Assembly (NCBI RefSeq): GCF_030265065.1 | Contig: NC_080412.1 | Span: 25,782,501 to 25,846,500 of the forward strand | Direction of reading: 5' to 3' | Origin: Corythoichthys intestinalis | Taxonomy: Eukaryota; Chordata; Actinopteri; Syngnathiformes; Syngnathidae | Length of the DNA stretch: 64,000 nucleotides | Translations under genes and position numbers: made by a program | Shown here: in pieces, positions 1 through 14,465 of the stretch | Layout: each line of letters starts with the position of its first letter | How positions within the stretch are numbered: position 1 is the stretch's first letter | Notes under the pieces: model-generated | Databases searched by the model: none | What the model was told of the DNA's origin: nothing | Seen by the model: the letters and a program-made list of their open reading frames with translations, nothing else

Positions 1-330
1 GCGTTATTTCGTTGTGTAAATGCTTTTATAATGATCATAAAAATATGTAGACAGAAAACTTGCGGGTTTTTTTCTGCCAACTGAGAATTTGTTACGAAAG
101 ACACTTTTTTATGCACACAAAGGCAACACAAATGTGATCCTTTTGAATCTTCTCCTCTGTGTGTCTGCAAAATCGCATGTTTTTTTAATTTTTTTTTATA
201 TTAAACTTTCCCAGCGTTATTTCGTTGTGTAAATGCTTTTATAATGATCATAAAAATATGTAGACTATTTAAACATTAAGAAAACTTGCGTTTTTTTTCT
301 GCCAACTCGAAGAAATGAAAATAAATTACT
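1..330. repeat. Tandem/direct duplication of about 212 bp
   Basis: The first 52 bases recur almost unchanged at 213-264, and the following text (AAACTTGCG, then a T-run and CTGCCAACT) also recurs. This is a direct repeat with a period near 212 bp whose left edge is cut by the window start. It is probably part of a larger transposon or satellite; no coding potential was seen. Confidence 0.7.
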
Positions 331-344
331 GCTGCTGCGTTTTT

Positions 345-436
345 TTGTTCGCGTCACTCCAAGCCGGGTCGGGCTTCAATACCAGCGGGCCGTGTCGGGT
401 CGGGCTGGATTTTTTAGGCCCGATCTAACCTCTACT
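345..436. mobile_element. hAT-like element terminus (fragment)
   Basis: A GC-rich block (CCGGGTCGGGCTTC ... CGGGTCGGGCTGG ... AGGCCCGATCTAACCTCTA) ends in CCTCTA. It resembles a terminal inverted repeat of a hAT element whose ends read TAGAGG. The matching end was not identified, so only a fragment is called. Confidence 0.4.
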
Positions 437-1040
437 ATCTCTCTGCTCTCTCCATTGCAAAAAACTGATATTTCCTCATGTTGAAACAGATTGTTATGGC
501 TGCTAAAATGCGGCTGCACTTCATTTTAATTCATTATTTTTTATTGTTATGTGGTAGTTACTGATTGCATTTCTAAGTTGATTGCACATATATAGTGGGC
601 TAGGCCTACATTTTACTTTTGTTCTACATTGCAATTTAGTTGGATGTTTTGTTTGCAACTGAATGGATCCCTGGATTGATATTGCGATAAAGATGCTGCT
701 GCGCTACAATATTTTCTTTGTCGTTTTCTTTAATATTTACTTGAATATTTTTATTGATGGGTCGCTGTGGCTAAAATACAGTGACTGTTATTACTGATTT
801 TGCACAGGAGTTCAGATGTTGCACTGTGTGAAAGGCTGCTACTGTGTGTAAAAAAAAAGAGAAAGCCCTGGTCTCATTCAAAGCACCAATTAAATGCTGT
901 GATCTTTTTTTTTTTTTTTAATATATATATCTGAAAGTATTTTCATTTGACTTCAACCAGGAGGGACACAAGAGCCAATAAAAAGTTGTTTAATGTCTGA
1001 CCGCTTGTGTTGCCTCATGATTCACGAAAAATATGCTTTG

Positions 1041-1206
1041 CTTTAGAATTTTAATGCATCCCAGGCTTTAAGGCATCGCGATGCATTGCCGAATCGAACC
1101 GAATCGAATCGTGACCCTCTGAATCGAATCGAATGGAATCGAATCATGGCCCTCCGAATCGTAATCGAATCGAATCGTGAGGGCAGTGCCGATGCAAACC
1201 TCTAAT
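1041..1206. mobile_element. GAATC-rich hAT-like element terminus (fragment)
   Basis: A low-complexity run built on GAATC/GAATCG, ending GCAAACCTCTA. Degenerate GAATC arrays next to a CCTCTA end are seen in the fully delimited hAT elements elsewhere in this window (for example 34760-34825). No partner end or target duplication was established. Confidence 0.4.
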
Positions 1207-2341
1207 GATTAGTTTTCATAAGCTGCCAGGTTTTCGACTTGCTTGATAACTTTGTTTTTCTGGTCTTGTGTTTTGATGAGAATACTTAGAATAATTGTAA
1301 GCAGTCACTTACACTTAAATACTTTAATACTTCTTACTCGTACTTGAGTAAATTTTGGGGATAACTACTTTTACTTGATTAATATTACTTTAAAATAACG
1401 CTACTCTTACTTGAGTAATATTTTTGGCTACTCTACCCGCCTCCGCTAACATGTATTTGTATTTTTATTTACAATAAAGTCACATAAAAGTTATTTATGT
1501 TTTCATTAGTCTATGGAAGAATGCATCTGAATACTGCAATCGAAGATTTCTTGGGGGTCTATCTTGATGATTTATTCATATTCACTCCTCTGCCATTTGA
1601 TATGTGAGATTTGAAAGTCATACCCCATGAGAAGTGCCACAATCAGATTTCCTTGCTTTGTTTTTTTTTAAATTTTTTTTTTTTATTGCAAGCAGAGCGT
1701 ATTCTTTGTATTGTCTAACATTATTTGATATTGCTCCAATACCTCCCAGTTCGTTGTAGTTGCTTTAACACACATTTATCATTTCAGATATTACCTTGGC
1801 CTCCTGGCATTACATGGAACTCCTAAAAGGTAATCAGTCTGAAGCTTGTGCCTGAGGATAGAAACAAGATGAGTGATTGATGCTGGAATGAAACTCGACA
1901 TTAATCAAGGAGCAACTAGAGGAGGATAATAAAAAAAAAAAGGTTTGCCAAAAAAGTGTTGTGTATAAGGAAGCAAAGCAGGAGGTTGTTCTTTCGCAGG
2001 ATGAAAGTGCTGTTTTCTGTTTTCTCTCATTGTGTGGAAGAACAAAGTACAGTACAGTCTTTGTTTTGGCTGTCTGCTTAGATATCACAGAAGGCAAGAT
2101 GAGACTACGAGCAAATGTTTGATTTGGAAGTTAAAAAAAAAAAAAACCTGAAGAGTTAGGCACAAACTGTGCAGCTTTTCTTCTAACTGACCACTCTGAT
2201 TTCTTGGCGGTGACTCTGCTGTGACAGGCTTTTTGCTTCTATGAGCAGATACAGAGCCCAGAATGTAGGGATTAATTGAGTACTCGTCCTTTTTTTCAAT
2301 TTGTGGAGGCGGAAGTTTGTGTATGTGGCACAAACCTAAAT
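1207..2341. other. Intergenic stretch, no gene recognised
   Basis: AT-rich sequence with long T-runs near 1670 and a poly-A run near 1930. Short open frames are present, but none shows a domain or codon bias. A 42-base segment at 1787-1828 (plus) has a splice-like acceptor and donor but matches nothing I recognise (see rejected items). Confidence 0.5.
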
Positions 2342-2349
2342 ATAAAAAC

Positions 2350-2897
2350 TAGGGCTGTCAAAATTATCGCGTTAACCGGCGGTAATTATTTTTTTCTAAT
2401 TAATCACGTTAAAATATTTGACGCATTTAACGTACATGCCCGCTCAAACAGATTAAAATGACAGCACAGTGTCATGTCCATTTGTTACTTGTGTTTTTTG
2501 GTGTTTTGTCGCCGTCTGCTGGCACTTGGGTGCGACTGATTTTATGGGTTTCAGCACCATGAGCATTGTGCAATTATTGACATCAACAATGGCGAAATAC
2601 TAGTTTATTTTTTGTTTGAAAATTTTAAAAATTTTATCAAAACGAAAACATTAAGAGAGGTCTTAATTTAAAATTTCTATAACTTGTACAAACATTTATC
2701 TTTTAAGAACTACAAGTCTTTCTATCCATGGATTGCTTTAACAGAATGTTAATAATGTTAATGCTATCTTATGGATTTATTGTTATAATAAACAAATACA
2801 GTACTTATGTACAGGTTTGAATTGCGGTTAATCACGATTAATTAATTTTTAAGCTGTGATTAACTCGATTAAAAATTTTAATCGTTTGACAGCCCTA
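2350..2897. mobile_element. Non-autonomous hAT element, 548 bp
   Basis: The ends are inverted repeats, TAGGGCTGTCAAA on the left and TTTGACAGCCCTA on the right. They are flanked by near-identical 8-bp target duplications (ATAAAAAC at 2342-2349, ATGAAAAC at 2898-2905; 7 of 8 match). An 8-bp duplication with a TAGGGC-type end is characteristic of hAT transposons. The interior has TTAATCACG/CGTGATTAA palindromes and no transposase. A degenerate relative lies at about 63090-63175. Confidence 0.85.
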
Positions 2898-3159
2898 ATG
2901 AAAACATAAAAATACGGTTTTGGCGTAATTTGTACAAGTGAACACTGATTTTTAAATGTGTAAGACGTTTTTTGTGCATTACGTTTTTTTTTTTGTCCGT
3001 TCGGATTTTGTCACCGTTTCGGCAACGAGACAATGTGCGTTACTATGCCTTGCTATGTTGGTTAAATGACGCCAGAAAAGTCAGAGACAAAGAGAAAGAA
3101 GAGGGGGAGTGGGAAGGAGGGAAGAGTGTTGTGACGCTGTTTCAAACACGATGCTAGGC

Positions 3160-6141
3160 CAGAGCCGTATAAAGAGAGTCGCGACACTCCCATAGGGATC
3201 CATTATACGATTTTATTTTCGGGTTTTACAGGTTACGGAGCCTCGGGTAGTTCCAAACATGGCTTCGACGAGGGCGGACCGCATTCACACGAATGGCTAG
3301 CTGTCAAGTACAGTATATTTGGAGGAAAGTTGATGATAAAAACGGTCCTTTTTGAATTTTCAACAGTCTATATTCTATAAGAGGCACTTTATTTGTATGT
3401 GCGTGCCGTAACTATACAGATATTTTATCTTACTTTTATCTTGGTGTCAAGTGATTTTTTTCCTACTTTTTAAGCTGACTCTGCTAACAGGGAATGCATG
3501 CCAGGGATAAATTCATTAAGTCGCTACCTCTTTTAAATTGTCAACTTTTTCAAAAGCCCTTTATGACGTTCACACTCATCTGTATTTGTGAGTATTGGTA
3601 GACAACTGGCTTTCACGTGCTAATTAGCTCGATTTTGTAAGCTTTGAACTAAGATATCACCCTCATGGAAGAGTACCAAGTCAATGCATGACAACCTGTA
3701 TTCTTTACACCAAAATGTTTGACATTATTATTTTCTAGAGATCTGTATAGATTGAAAAGTGATGTCAACAAACAATAAACACAAATTTATCATAGAAAAC
3801 TAATTTAATGTTTTTTTAGGTCACATTTTCATTATCCGCTTCTGCTGGGGACTGCTGCTGGTGCCTGCTAGCTGTGGGCACAAAGCCCATTTTTCAAATA
3901 GCAAAAAACATATTTAAGAGCCTTTTATTTCATGTTTTGACGGCTGACAATTTCCATCCATTTTTTAAGCTGCTCTTGGTCCTTGGGGAAAACCATGCTG
4001 CATAACCAACCATCATAGGCCACTGAGCTATAAAATGTTAGGTGTAAAAATTGAACCATGACACCAATTTCACCAATTGTTCAATATAAATTGTTTTTCT
4101 TCATCAAAGAGTAATAGGTTGTAATTGTTATACACTACATCATGTTACAGAAAATAATACAATTTTATTCCTGTCTTGTAATCATTTTATTTGTGTTGCT
4201 TGGGTCCAAACTAAATAAAAAATGCCTCTAAAAAGGTATAGGTTTGGTTTTGCAAAATTAGAGGCTATATTCAAAATTTGAGTTATACGGGAAATATTTG
4301 TTAAACGTAATTTCTTTTGTGTTTCAGGTCAAACAGTCTATAAAATAAGGATTATGTACACACACACACACATACATATATAAGTATTAGAAAGTACAAC
4401 AGTAAAGAAAAGTGGAAAATAGAATTTAAAAGTCGTGAACTCAAACTTTTTGGGAAACAAAGTGTTTTTATACGTCAATTCGATGAATCAAACTAGGATG
4501 TGCCATTTAGAACTAGAAATATGTTATACATGGTGTTATCTTTAATATATTACAACAGGTAGGTGAATCAAGGAAACCTAGACATTCTCTAGAAAAACAG
4601 TATTCTTGTTGTGAAAAAAGACAAACGTAAATCACCTTGCATTTCAATGTAAAAGTCGATTTCTCGTGCTAATGCTAACACAAACATGAAACTTTCCCTC
4701 CACATGGGAAAGTTCCCTTCTGCGTCACAGTTTACATAGTTTTCAGTTGTCGCCTTACCCCTCCAAATGTAAAGCTAGCATTTAAATATATGTTATAATG
4801 CAATGAAATAATCAAACTAGTACTTAAATACACAATTTTATCCATTTTACCATAAATGTCGCAATTGCCGCTGTCAGTTCCATTGAAAACCACTACAGCG
4901 CTGCTTGTGCTTGGAACTACCCACACCCTACAGCAGTACTTCTCAAATAGTGGGGTGCGCCCCCCCAGGGGGGCACAGAGCAATGTCAGGGGTGGCACAT
5001 GTGACCTCGGGGAACATGCTTTTTTTTTTTTTTTTTTTTTTTTACCCGTACTGGAATAAAGTGTACTTGCACATCCACTCAGTGGGTGGCAGTGGCGCTC
5101 TCATTTTCAGAGTGTGCGCAATATTTTTGAACTAAGCAAGAGCACACAGAAAAGAGATATGAAGAGCTGTGAGTGTGCGGCGTTTTCGAAAGCCGTTTTC
5201 CAGCCGGACTCACACAGCGACCTTCTCCGGTTCTCACGTGTCCGCCCGAGAAGTGCCATTTTCGGCTTGGGATCGTCACGACGACCGCTCTCACCTACGG
5301 TTCTCCCTCGGCCACCGAGAATGCGCTTTTTATCGTGCCGTTTGCTTTTTAATACATTGGGAGATGAGGAAAGACCACTTTTTACCGTGTCTAAAAATAA
5401 TTCTAGCAGACAGCCGGAAGCCAAATCAATTAAGATGCCATTTAAAGACATTATACCCCAATCTCATTGATAAACTGCTTTTTTTTCAGCGAAAACGTGC
5501 CGAATATTGCCAACAATCGTCCCGCTTTGTCATTGTAATATCAGTAAACCAGTGAGCACTGTTAGCCTGCTCAGTGCAAAATAACCCCACACCACTGCAA
5601 AGGAGGCAGGTGAGCAGCAAAAATAAAAACTGTCTCTTTTTTTTCTTTAATTCAGTTTTGTTTTTTTGGTCAAAATTTTTGGCATATTGTCCTCACGTTT
5701 CTAATCAATTTTAATTTGTTATTATTATCTGATTTTATTACACTTTTCTGTATCAAGTGGTCAAAAATGTACCTTGAGTGTATTTTACAGTTTGGATATG
5801 ACTTTTTTTTTTAATTCAGGCAAATTGATGCGTGTTGAGTCTTTCCTGTTATAAACAAAACATTGTTAATAAAGTTATACTTTATTATAAGTTGATCTAT
5901 GTTACTTTTTTCTGTAAAAGAAAAACAGGACAATGTTACGCAGAGGTGTACTTATTATTGTAATTTTATAGACAAATGATACTATTTACAGTAGCGGCAG
6001 AGAGTTTGGGGGGGCGTGGAACATTTACGTCTTCCTTGGGGGGGCGTAACAGAAAATAATTGAGAAGCACTGCCCTACAGGAACCACGTGACCACCTGCG
6101 GCGACATCAAAGAGTGTCGCGACTCTCTTTATACGACTCTG
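3160..6141. mobile_element. hAT element, 2982 bp, with a nested second hAT
   Basis: The ends are long inverted repeats of about 30 bp (left CAGAGCCGTATAAAGAGAGT, right its complement with one mismatch) that continue through GTCGCGAC. The flanks carry a perfect 8-bp duplication TGCTAGGC at 3152-3159 and 6142-6149. No recognisable transposase frame is present, so it is probably non-autonomous. A second element (4934-6072) is inserted near the right end, leaving about 1.84 kb of original sequence. Confidence 0.9.
4934..6072. mobile_element. Nested hAT element, 1139 bp
   Basis: The left end CAGTACTTCTCAAATAG and the right end ATAATTGAGAAGCACTG form imperfect inverted repeats followed by C/G runs, a layout common in fish hAT/ZBED-type elements. 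It has a perfect 8-bp duplication CCCTACAG at 4926-4933 and 6073-6080. Overlapping open frames of 118-128 codons at 5114-5555 show no transposase motif. It inserted after the surrounding 3160-6141 element had settled. Confidence 0.9.
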
Positions 6142-7984
<1,843 letters not shown>

Positions 7985-7992
7985 GTAATATA

Positions 7993-8427
7993 CAGCGGGG
8001 AGAGCAAGTATTTGATACACTGCCGATTTTGCTGGTTTTCCCACTTGCAAGCCATGTAGAGGTCTGTAATATGTATCATAAGTTCTCTTCAACTGTGAGG
8101 GACGGAATCTAATACAAAAATCCAGAAAATCACGTTGTAGGATTTTTAAATAATAAATTTGCATTTAATTGCATGAAATAAGTATTTGACACATCACAAA
8201 AATCGAACTTAATATTTGGTACAGAAACCTTTGTTTGCTATTACAGATACCAAACGTTTCCTGTAGTCCTTGACAAGGTTTGCACACAGTGCAGCAGGGA
8301 TTTTGGCCCACTCCTTCATGCAGATCTTCTCCAGAGCCTTCAGGTTTCGGGGCTGCTTCCGGGAAACACGAACTTTGCCAATGGGAAATCCCATTGGCAA
8401 TGTATCAAATACTTGTTCTCCCCACTG
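7993..8427 (-). mobile_element. Tc1/mariner element, internally deleted, 435 bp
   Basis: The left end CAGCGGGGAGAGCAAGTATT and the right end AATACTTGTTCTCCCCACTG are inverted repeats flanked by TA on both sides (7991-7992, 8428-8429). The interior keeps only the C-terminal codons of a Tc1 transposase on the minus strand ([18 protein letters not shown] ... [13 protein letters not shown], about 8215-8345). The DDE core is missing, so this is a deletion derivative. Confidence 0.9.
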
Positions 8428-8428
8428 T

Positions 8429-9955
<1,527 letters not shown>

Positions 9956-9999
9956 GGAAAACCCATTGGCAGTGTATCAAATACTTGTTCTCCCCACCG
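9956..9999. mobile_element. Solo Tc1 right end
   Basis: The 44 bases ending CTTGTTCTCCCCACCG followed by TA match the right terminus of the Tc1 family at 7993-8427. It abuts the 8526-9955 element without a TA, suggesting a deletion or recombination between neighbouring Tc1 copies. Confidence 0.8.
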
Positions 10000-10439
10000 T
10001 ATATATGTATGTATGTATATGTATATATGAAATAAAGTCCAATTTCAAGGTGGTTGTGGTAGGGGCCTGCTACTGTCAAGTGAGTTTGGGTAAAATGTTG
10101 CCTATTTGTAAATTCTTTGACTGCTGAGTACAGAAGGAGAAATATAAATTAAGTGTTTTTATTTATGATTTCAAAGAATATCTATGTATGCATACCCCGT
10201 TTTGCGCCAAACTCATCATAGTCAACTCCTCATGGTGCCGACTGAGGAGGTAAACAGGACGGTCCTGTTCTGCCATGTGCTGCCACATCAGCTGGGTCCA
10301 GTGCTGCAGACCAGGCTCTTGTGAGTTGGCTGCTCATTATTAGTCTTATTAGTTAGTGTTGTATTGAATTTCCCTTCAGGATGTATAAGTATTTTTCATT
10401 CATTCATTTCATGTGGTTTATTGATTCATTTTGATATTT

Positions 10440-10720
10440 CTACGCAGCCTACAGTTCTTGGACCTGATGACGTCCCTGGCTGGGATAAAGTCCAGGACTT
10501 GGCTGCATACCTGGTGTCCCTCCGTCACGCACTAGATGGATGAACAGCAGGTCACCGAGGTCGTCCGCCTGTGGATTGCTCTACCTGAAGGGGACAAGCG
10601 GAGGATCCACTACCAGCCCAGAAACCAGCCCAAGCTGGCCCATGGACGCTACAAGGCCCCTAAGAACACAGTGTGGACAGTGTGAAGAGTATGGTGGGAG
10701 AATGGCGCACACACGGCCTT
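10440..10720 (+). pseudogene. Degraded coding-like fragment, family not recognised
   Basis: Plus-strand text reads as protein-like in broken frames: DDVPGWDKVQDLAAYLVSLR, then after a frame change RLWIALPEGDKRRIHYQPR and KLAHGRYKAPKNTVWTV. The mix of charged and aromatic residues looks like former coding sequence, possibly from a mobile element. I do not recognise the family and see no complete frame. Upstream bases near 10230-10320 may belong to it. Confidence 0.35.
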
Positions 10721-10887
10721 TTAAGTCAAGGGTCGCGTTTCCTTTTAAGTCAAGGGTCGCGGTTTCGACACAGCCCGTGACATTACATTTTACTAATCTG
10801 GAATACAATATGCTAAAATGTTATCCAGTAGTTCTCCATTTACTATTTTATAAAACCCGGCCCCTCTCGCCGCAGATGCAAAATTTT

Positions 10888-10960
10888 TGTTTCCGCCCGG
10901 TCTCGAACCGGGGACCTTTCGCGTGTTAGGCGAACGTGATAACCACTACACTACGGAAAC
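10888..10960 (-). tRNA. tRNA-Val (anticodon AAC)
   Basis: The minus strand reads as a complete 73-nt tRNA. It has acceptor strand GTTTCCG paired with CGGAAAC plus discriminator A, an A box TAGTGTAGTGGTTATCAC, anticodon loop CCTAACA (AAC), variable AGGTC, and a T arm with B box GGTTCGAGACC. A T-run follows within about 10 bases and would serve as an RNA polymerase III terminator. It matches vertebrate tRNA-Val(AAC) almost exactly and looks functional. It sits alone between transposon debris and the hnrnpab 3' end. Confidence 0.95.
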
Positions 10961-11700
10961 TAGTCGTCGTTACGACAGAGTAGTATTTATATTGTAAAAA
11001 TGTTCCGTGCGGCATCATCTCTTTTGACCAACCTTTTACTCCACGTTTTACTGGCTGCCTTACATTAATGATTCGACTTCCGAGACAAAAAGAAACTCTT
11101 ACGTTTGGGCAACTGTGTCATTAGCTCGTCATGATCAAGTAATGACAGATCGATTATGGTGGCCGCCATTTTGTTTTTCATGGACATTTCTTGTTCGCCA
11201 AGTAACCCAGCTGTTCTGTGCTATACTACCACCTACAGGAAAATACACGCAATGTGCTTTACAATAACATTTGGAAAAGGAAGTACTGTACTGTATTGAA
11301 TAGTTGCCGCCCAATCTAAAGTTTGTGGGTTTGATGCCACACCCTGGCTAAGTAGGACACACGTGATCTTTGCAAAATTACCGCCATTGCAAACGTACTA
11401 CTCAAAACACTTGTGTTCAAATATGGCGATCACGAGTGCATGTGTTACATGAATAATTGTATCCAAAATACATAAACTGTACAAGAAGTCCCAACATTAA
11501 ATGGGCAAAAACTGACAATGAATTAAAGACAAAGATTTTTCCCAAAAATATTTCCTGCTTTGTGAAAATTGAACAAAGGTAAGAGAAACTAAAAACCTAA
11601 TTAATTTGTAATTGGTTAAGGCCATTTTCAAACTTTCAATTAAAATAATTCAACATCCCTCTTGAATGGCTTGAATTAAAAGAACACAGTAATGAATTTT
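10961..11700. other. Intergenic stretch, no gene recognised
   Basis: Sequence between the tRNA and the hnrnpab 3' end. A CCGCCATTTTG motif near 11164 resembles a YY1 site. I see no exon with splice signals and no delimited element. Confidence 0.45.
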
Positions 11701-11712
11701 TCTTTTTTTTTT

Positions 11713-11718
11713 TTTATT
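11713..11718 (-). terminator. Poly(A) signal AATAAA for hnrnpab
   Basis: TTTATT on the plus strand gives AATAAA on the minus strand, about 400 bases past the hnrnpab stop and in the expected direction. It is the first canonical hexamer after the 3'-UTR exon that starts at 12033. Confidence 0.6.
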
Positions 11719-12120
11719 TGTCAAAAAAGCTCGTTTACAGCGCCAAGACATCCAACCTGTAAAGCCTGCCGACATGTAAAATACCCTTAACAATACATTA
11801 GAATCAAAACGGGTACCAAAAAGTACAGTAAAATTACACTTCCTTTCAATGGAAATGTTGGGAAGGGAAGAAAAAAAAAAATAACACAGAAGGGAAAATA
11901 AAACCTTGAAAAAAATGAAAGAATACAATTAAAAAAAAAAAATGGAAAAGTTACATTTCTGTTTTTTTTCTGTACAAATGGTCTTCTGTCATAAAAGGAG
12001 TCGCGTCCATCCAGTTCAGTGTTTGCCTGGATCCTGAGGGAAATGAAAGGACAATGTAACTGTGTGGAAGGGGAAAGCAAAAGAAGGCAAGGACGACATA
12101 CCTCACGTGTGTTACTCGCA

Positions 12121-13048
12121 TCAGTATGGCTTGTAGGTGCTCTGATGGCCCCGTCTGGGAGCCTTGCCATAATTGGGGCTGCCCTGGCCTGGCAGAGCAA
12201 AAGCAGTTTACAACCACATTCCAAAAGACAATATTTAAATAGAACTTACTGTAGTCATAGCCGGGATATCCATAGTAACCACCGGAGGGGTAGTCGTAGC
12301 CGCCATAGCTGCTGTAGCCTCCGTAGCTGCCATAGCCTTGGCCGCTATATGCCTGGTTGTAGTAGCCCCCGTAGCCGCCCTGGTTCCAGCCTTGGCTCTG
12401 ACCTGAGATTTCAGACGAAGCAAAGCCATTAGTATCATCAATCCTTACGACTTTCAAAATGAGACTCATTTTGATCAGACCTCCTCGGGCGCCTCTTCCT
12501 CGGCCGCTGAATCCACCGCCGCGTCCTACGGCATACTGCTGCTGTTGTTGCTGCTGCTGGTAAACCTCTTTGGGTTGGGCGATCTTCAGCTCGCACTGCG
12601 GAATGACCCGACATTAAAACACCTTGACGCATTTCTTTTCTTTACAGAAAAAAAATAAAATAAAGACGCCATACCGTTCCACCCCCAAGGCTTTGGAACT
12701 TCTTTGCCATGCACTTCTTGACGCTGGCTTCCTCTTTGTACGTGACGAAGATGAAGCCCCTCCTCTTCTTGGATTTGGGTTCCACCGGGAGCTCAATGGT
12801 TTCAATCTGCAGAACATATTAACAATGCGTTGAATGCGATGAGGTTTGATTTATTTAAAACGAGAGGACTGGCTTTGAATACTAGTCTTTCAGTGCCATT
12901 GACAGCGCCAGATGCCCAACCCATATTTGCCCCTCCCAGTTGGACGTCTAGCGCTGACAATGGCAAAGCGATGAGTTAATTGCTTAGGTAATTTGAGAAT
13001 TAGGACAACTATTTTTCAACAAGGCACAGATTAACCTAGAATCAAATC

Positions 13049-13089
<41 letters not shown>

Positions 13090-14465
13090 GAATAAACTAC
13101 GACCGCCCGCCTCACTCTTTGAGTGTCTCTTCCCAACACGAACGTCCTCTACTGGCTACCTCAGAATATTCAGGCAACAATAAGTCAACAATCAAATCAT
13201 CCCTGAGACCAAAAATAATAATTACTACTAGTGATCTGTCCTCTAATACAGGGGTTCCCAACCTATTCCACTAAGGCACACTGTGGGTGCAGGATTTCAT
13301 TCTTACCAAACAAGATGACAACACTTTTTCCCCAATCTGGTGTTTTACAAGTGCAATCAGTTGATTGCAGTCAGGTGTGGCTTGTTTTAGCAGAAGCCTC
13401 ATTGGTTCAACTGTCTCTGCTGGATCGGCTGGAACAAAAACCAGGACCCACAGTGTGCCTTGAGGACTGGGTTGAAAACCCCTGCTCTAATAACTGAGAA
13501 CTAACAATTTTAGTGTGTATAAATATTTACAACCAAGTTTTTATTTATTTATTTTATTTTTTTTTTTTAATCAAAAAGCCACTCAACTAGCGATAAAAAT
13601 ATAAATTAAAATAAATGTAAATGTCATCTTTTTAATCAATAAACAGCCCCAAAAAAAAAAAAATGCATGTTACACATCTTGTTTTAAGTATTAACAACAA
13701 TGAAAACTTTTTTTTGCTTGTTTGCCGACGCCACTAAAAACTGGCGGCGCTCACCTCTCCATAGGCGCCAAAGTGTTTCCTGATGCTTTCCTCGGTGGCC
13801 TCAGGGTTCAAGCCGCCTACAAAGATCTTCCTGGCGGGCTCCCTCTTCATGGCCAGCGCCCGCTTAGGGTCGATCTGGCGACCATCCAGTTTGTGCTGGC
13901 TCTGGTTCAGCACCTGCGCATTTGGAAAAATAAAGAACCGTAAGCGACCGCACCTTGTGCAGTTTCCGCAGGGACCCACCTTGTCCACGCTGGCGGAGTC
14001 TTTGAAAAGCACAAAGCCGAAGCCCCGGGAGCGTCCGGTGGCCGCGTCGATTTTGATGGTGCAGTCAGACACCTCGCCAAACTTGCTGAAGTAGTCCTTG
14101 AGGTCCTTTTTGTTGGTTTCCCAGCTCAGGCCACCCACGAACATTTTGCTGCAAAACACGGAGGCACAGCTTAAGTCATAGTCTGCCATTGACGGTGGTA
14201 GACGTCCGTTCCATTTGCACTGGGAGGGTGGCAGCGAATGAACGAATCTCCCAGGTCAAATGGAATGGATGTGTACTAGTGACAAACTCATTGAAATTCA
14301 CAGCACTCACCCTGCATCTTCTTCACTTTTGCTGGCGTCGATCTTGTTGCCGTCGTCTCCGCCCTGGTTGTCGTCGTCGGCCATCAGCTCGGCCTCTGCG
14401 CCGTTCTGGTCCTCGTCACCGTTCTGTTCCGATGTCTCCATGAGCAGGATGTCAGCGTCAGCCAT
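12121..14465 (-). CDS. hnrnpab: hnRNP A/B-type RNA-binding protein (two RRMs)
   Basis: An hnRNP A/B and D-family nuclear protein binding AU-rich and other single-stranded RNA in splicing, transport and mRNA stability. Coding exons (minus): 14465-14311, 14148-13980, 13913-13755, 12806-12675, 12595-12481, 12402-12250, 12188-12121. All phases agree, giving 316 aa. An acidic N-terminus ([14 protein letters not shown]) leads to RRM1 (KMFVGGLSW as RNP2, RGFGFVLF as RNP1) and RRM2 ([19 protein letters not shown]). A Gln run, an RG box ([11 protein letters not shown]), a Gly/Tyr-rich tail and the family-type terminus [11 protein letters not shown] follow. A 5'-UTR exon near 15328-15385 splices to 14489. 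The 3' UTR holds an intron (12101-12034). The tail favours hnrnpab over hnrnpd; which teleost paralogue it is was not resolved. Confidence 0.93.
13249..13484. mobile_element. Miniature hAT element, 236 bp, in hnrnpab intron 3
   Basis: The left end CAGGGGTTCCCAACC and right end GGTTGAAAACCCCTG are inverted repeats. A perfect 8-bp duplication CTCTAATA lies at 13241-13248 and 13485-13492. The interior (TTGATTGCAGTCAGGTG) is shared, in the opposite orientation, with the miniature element at 26153-26384. It is non-coding. Confidence 0.9.

Noticed and set aside
1787-1828. Possible exon on the plus strand with acceptor TTATCATTTCAG and donor GTAATC
   Set aside because: Two frames are open (YYLGLLALHGTPKR or ITLASWHYMELLK), but there is no recognisable match and no partner exon in phase within the window.
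5114-5555. Overlapping frames of 114-128 codons on both strands
   Set aside because: They lie inside a delimited hAT with no zinc-finger or hAT dimerisation motif; overlapping frames on both strands suggest chance.
12019-12632. Long frames antisense to or out of phase with the hnrnpab tail
   Set aside because: They are shadows of the Gly/Tyr- and Gln-rich repeats; the spliced hnrnpab frame explains the region.
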